Shown one piece after another: positions 5,084 to 6,543 of a DNA stretch of 6,543 nt. Source of the stretch: Gemmatimonadota bacterium (GTDB lineage: Bacteria; Gemmatimonadota; Gemmatimonadetes; Gemmatimonadales; GWC2-71-9). Below the pieces are notes generated by a model, which was not told where the DNA came from, ran no database searches, and worked only from the letters and a program-made list of their open reading frames with translations. The DNA lies in assembly GCA_003221825.1 (NCBI GenBank), contig QHUE01000056.1:1-6543 (forward strand), given 5' to 3'. Positions within the stretch are counted from its first letter, which is position 1. Each line of letters begins with the position of its first letter. Made by a program: the position numbers and the translations under genes.

Positions 5084-6513
5084 AGGGCGACCCACACAGT
5101 CTTCGTTTCCAGGTAGCCGTCCAACGCCTCGCGACCCAGATCCCGTCCAAAGCCGGAAGCCTTGAACCCGCCGAACGGCGCGCCCGAGTCGTAGAAGTTG
5201 TACGAGTTGATCCACACCGTGCCGGCGCGAATCGCCTTGGCCGCCCGGTGCGCCTTCTGGATGTCTTTGGTCCAGATCCCCGCCGCGAGTCCGTAGATCG
5301 TGTTGTTCGCCAGCTTCACGCCCTGATCGAAATCGTCGAACGTGAGCACGGCGAGCACGGGGCCGAAGATCTCTTCGCGCGCGATCGTCATCTCGGGCTG
5401 CACGCCGTCGAACACGGTCGCTTCGACGTAATAGCCCTTGCCGTTGGGTTTCGCCGCCTTCCCGCCGGCCACGAGCTGCGCCCCCTCGTCCACACCCTTC
5501 TTGATGTAGGAGAGCACCGTCTCCTGCTGCTTCCTGGAGACGAGCGCGCCGAGCCGCGTGTTCTTATCGAGCGGATCGCCTGGGGTCATTTTCTTCGCCC
5601 CAAGGGCGAGCTGCTCGATCACCTGCGCATGCACCGATTTCTCCACCAGCAAACGAGATCCGGCGGCACAGACCTCGCCCTTGCCGTAAAAGATCCCCGT
5701 CTGCGCGCCGCGCACGGCAGCCTTCAGGTCGGCATCGGCGAAGATGATGTTGGGACTCTTCCCGCCGAGCTCCATCGTGACGCGCTTATTCGTCTCGGCG
5801 GCCATCTTCATGACCTGGCGGCCGACCTCCGTGGATCCTGTGAACGCGATCTTGTCGACGTCGGGGTGCCGCACCAACGCCGCACCGGCCGTCGAGCCGC
5901 CGCCCGGCACCACGTTGAACGCGCCGGGCGGCAAGCCCGCCTCGAGCGCCACCTCGGCGAAGAGCAGGGCGGTGAGCGGCGTCTCCGACGCGGGCTTCAG
6001 GACGACTGTGCAGCCGGCCGCGAGGGCGGGCGCGAACTTCCAGCTCGCGATGTTGAGCGGGAAGTTCCACGGCACGATCGCCCCGACGACGCCGATCGGC
6101 TCGCGCAGCGTGTAGGTAAAGAAGGGCCCTTCGACCGGCAGCGTATCGCCGACGATCTTGTCCGCCCACCCCGCGTAGTAACGCAGCGTGTTGATCGTCA
6201 TCCCGATTTCGATCTTCGACTCGAAGAGCGTCTTGCCGTTCTGGGCCGTCTCGAGCCGGGCGACCTCATCGAGCCGGGCGTCCAACAGGTCCGCCGCCTT
6301 AAAGAGGATCTTCCCCCTCTTTCTGGCTGACAGCTCCCGCCACGCTTGCGACTCAAAACAGGCCTTCGCCGCGCGAACCGCGTTGTCCACGTCGGCGGCA
6401 TCACCGGCGGCGACGTCGGCCAGCTTCTCTTCCGTTGCCGGGTTCTCAACGGGGAAGCGCTTGCCGGCGGCTGCCGGCCGCCACTCGTTATTAATGAAGA
6501 GGTCGGTCTTCAC
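5080..6513 (-). CDS. NAD(P)-dependent aldehyde dehydrogenase
   Basis: This 477-residue, full-length cytoplasmic aldehyde dehydrogenase oxidises an aldehyde to the acid. Active-site parts are all present: Asn150 in VPWNFPL, cofactor Lys173 in LKPASETP, the FTGSTEVG nucleotide loop (224-231), general base Glu248 in ELGGKSPN, nucleophile Cys282 in GEVCAAGS, and EEIFGPV (380-386). The C-terminal SGAPFGGFKASGFGRDLGREALDGYLETKTVW is typical of ALDH1/betaine-/phenylacetaldehyde-dehydrogenase-like enzymes. It does not resemble the fused hydratase-dehydrogenase PaaZ, being only the dehydrogenase module. The start is GTG at 6513, matching the usual KTDLFINNEW N-terminus and overlapping the upstream stop as GTGA; a purine-rich AAGGGG sits only 2 nt upstream. 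In this operon it could oxidise a ring-cleavage semialdehyde-CoA (the PaaZ or BoxD step) or a feeder such as phenylacetaldehyde; sequence alone does not choose. Confidence 0.93.
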   Translation of the reverse strand: MKTDLFINNEWRPAAAGKRFPVENPATEEKLADVAAGDAADVDNAVRAAKACFESQAWRELSARKRGKILFKAADLLDARLDEVARLETAQNGKTLFESKIEIGMTINTLRYYAGWADKIVGDTLPVEGPFFTYTLREPIGVVGAIVPWNFPLNIASWKFAPALAAGCTVVLKPASETPLTALLFAEVALEAGLPPGAFNVVPGGGSTAGAALVRHPDVDKIAFTGSTEVGRQVMKMAAETNKRVTMELGGKSPNIIFADADLKAAVRGAQTGIFYGKGEVCAAGSRLLVEKSVHAQVIEQLALGAKKMTPGDPLDKNTRLGALVSRKQQETVLSYIKKGVDEGAQLVAGGKAAKPNGKGYYVEATVFDGVQPEMTIAREEIFGPVLAVLTFDDFDQGVKLANNTIYGLAAGIWTKDIQKAHRAAKAIRAGTVWINSYNFYDSGAPFGGFKASGFGRDLGREALDGYLETKTVWVAL

Positions 6514-6543
6514 TTCCCCTTGAACTCCGCCATCCGCTTCTCC
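6510..6543 (-). CDS. C-terminal end of a probable crotonase (enoyl-CoA hydratase/isomerase), partial
   Basis: Reading into the window from the right edge on the minus strand, the frame ending in the TGA at 6510-6512 encodes EKRMAEFKGK. This closely matches the common C-terminal ending of crotonases (the xFLEKRxPxFKGK tail of PaaF/PaaG-type proteins). The stop overlaps the GTG of the aldehyde dehydrogenase as GTGA, consistent with an operon partner. Only ten residues are visible, so the family call rests on a short motif plus context. It would be a second crotonase in the pathway. Confidence 0.55.
   Translation of the reverse strand, partial: EKRMAEFKGK

Larger units (their letters stand above)
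495..6543 (-). other. aryl-CoA-type catabolic operon (seven genes, 5' end outside window)
   Basis: All genes from the right edge down to 495 share the minus strand and every junction overlaps. These are GTGA at 6510-6513, GTGA at 5080-5083, a shared base (TGATG) at 3899, a shared base (TGATG) at 3162, GTGA at 2032-2035 and ATGA at 1349-1352. No space remains for an internal promoter between genes. A single polycistronic mRNA with coupled translation is therefore inferred. The order is crotonase (partial), aldehyde dehydrogenase, thiolase, crotonase, BoxB-like oxygenase, GDPD-family protein, 3-hydroxyacyl-CoA dehydrogenase. The promoter and any regulator, such as a TetR/PaaR-type repressor, would lie to the right of the window. 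Confidence 0.8.

Noticed and set aside
5084..5215. N-terminal extension of the thiolase by 44 residues
   Set aside because: The extra residues are unrelated to thiolases and lie within the aldehyde dehydrogenase C-terminus; the GTG at 5083 gives the family-standard start and a GTGA overlap.
5248..6330. Long plus-strand open frame (360 codons) opposite the aldehyde dehydrogenase
   Set aside because: The translation is Arg/His/Asp-rich with no domain, and it mirrors the codon structure of the well-supported aldehyde dehydrogenase on the other strand; a GC-rich antisense shadow.
1..6543. CRISPR arrays, tRNA or rRNA genes, insertion sequences, attachment sites
   Set aside because: No regularly spaced repeats, tRNA-like cloverleaf, transposase motif or terminal inverted repeats were seen, and coding sequence fills nearly the whole window.

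Overview
The window is a high-GC stretch from a bacterial chromosome. It holds one tightly packed minus-strand catabolic operon that enters from the right edge. Converging on it from the left is the 3' end of an unrelated plus-strand surface-protein gene. GC-rich, C/G-ending codons, several GTG starts and the Big_2-type repeat protein suggest a soil- or sediment-type lineage such as Gemmatimonadota. That placement is a guess, because no phylogenetic marker is present.

Layout, left to right. Positions 1-434 (+) are the C-terminus of an Ig-like (Big_2) plus fibronectin-III-like protein. Positions 435-494 are a short convergent gap with a GC-rich imperfect hairpin that may terminate transcription from both sides. 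From 494 to the right edge every gene is on the minus strand. In transcription order they are: the last 10 codons of a probable crotonase (6510-6543), an NAD(P)-dependent aldehyde dehydrogenase (5080-6513), a PcaF/PaaJ-like 3-oxoacyl-CoA thiolase (3899-5083), a PaaG-like crotonase (3162-3899), a BoxB-like di-iron aryl-CoA oxygenase (2032-3162), a glycerophosphodiester phosphodiesterase-family protein (1349-2035) and a 3-hydroxyacyl-CoA dehydrogenase (495-1352).

The gene set fits aerobic 'hybrid' aromatic degradation through CoA thioesters (paa or box logic). In the inferred scheme the di-iron enzyme epoxidises an aryl-CoA ring and crotonases isomerise or open it. The aldehyde dehydrogenase oxidises a ring-cleavage semialdehyde (or a precursor aldehyde), and crotonase, dehydrogenase and thiolase finish by beta-oxidation to acetyl-CoA plus an acyl-CoA. 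The individual families are recognisable; the substrate is not settled by this sequence.

The most interesting points are: a compact (376 aa) BoxB-like oxygenase with all six predicted iron ligands but no PaaB/C/D/E or BoxA/C partners in view; a phosphodiesterase-family gene embedded in the pathway; all six gene junctions overlapping by 1 or 4 nt; and departures from canonical catalytic residues in the crotonase (no Glu pair, Asp kept) and the dehydrogenase (Asn replaced by Ser).
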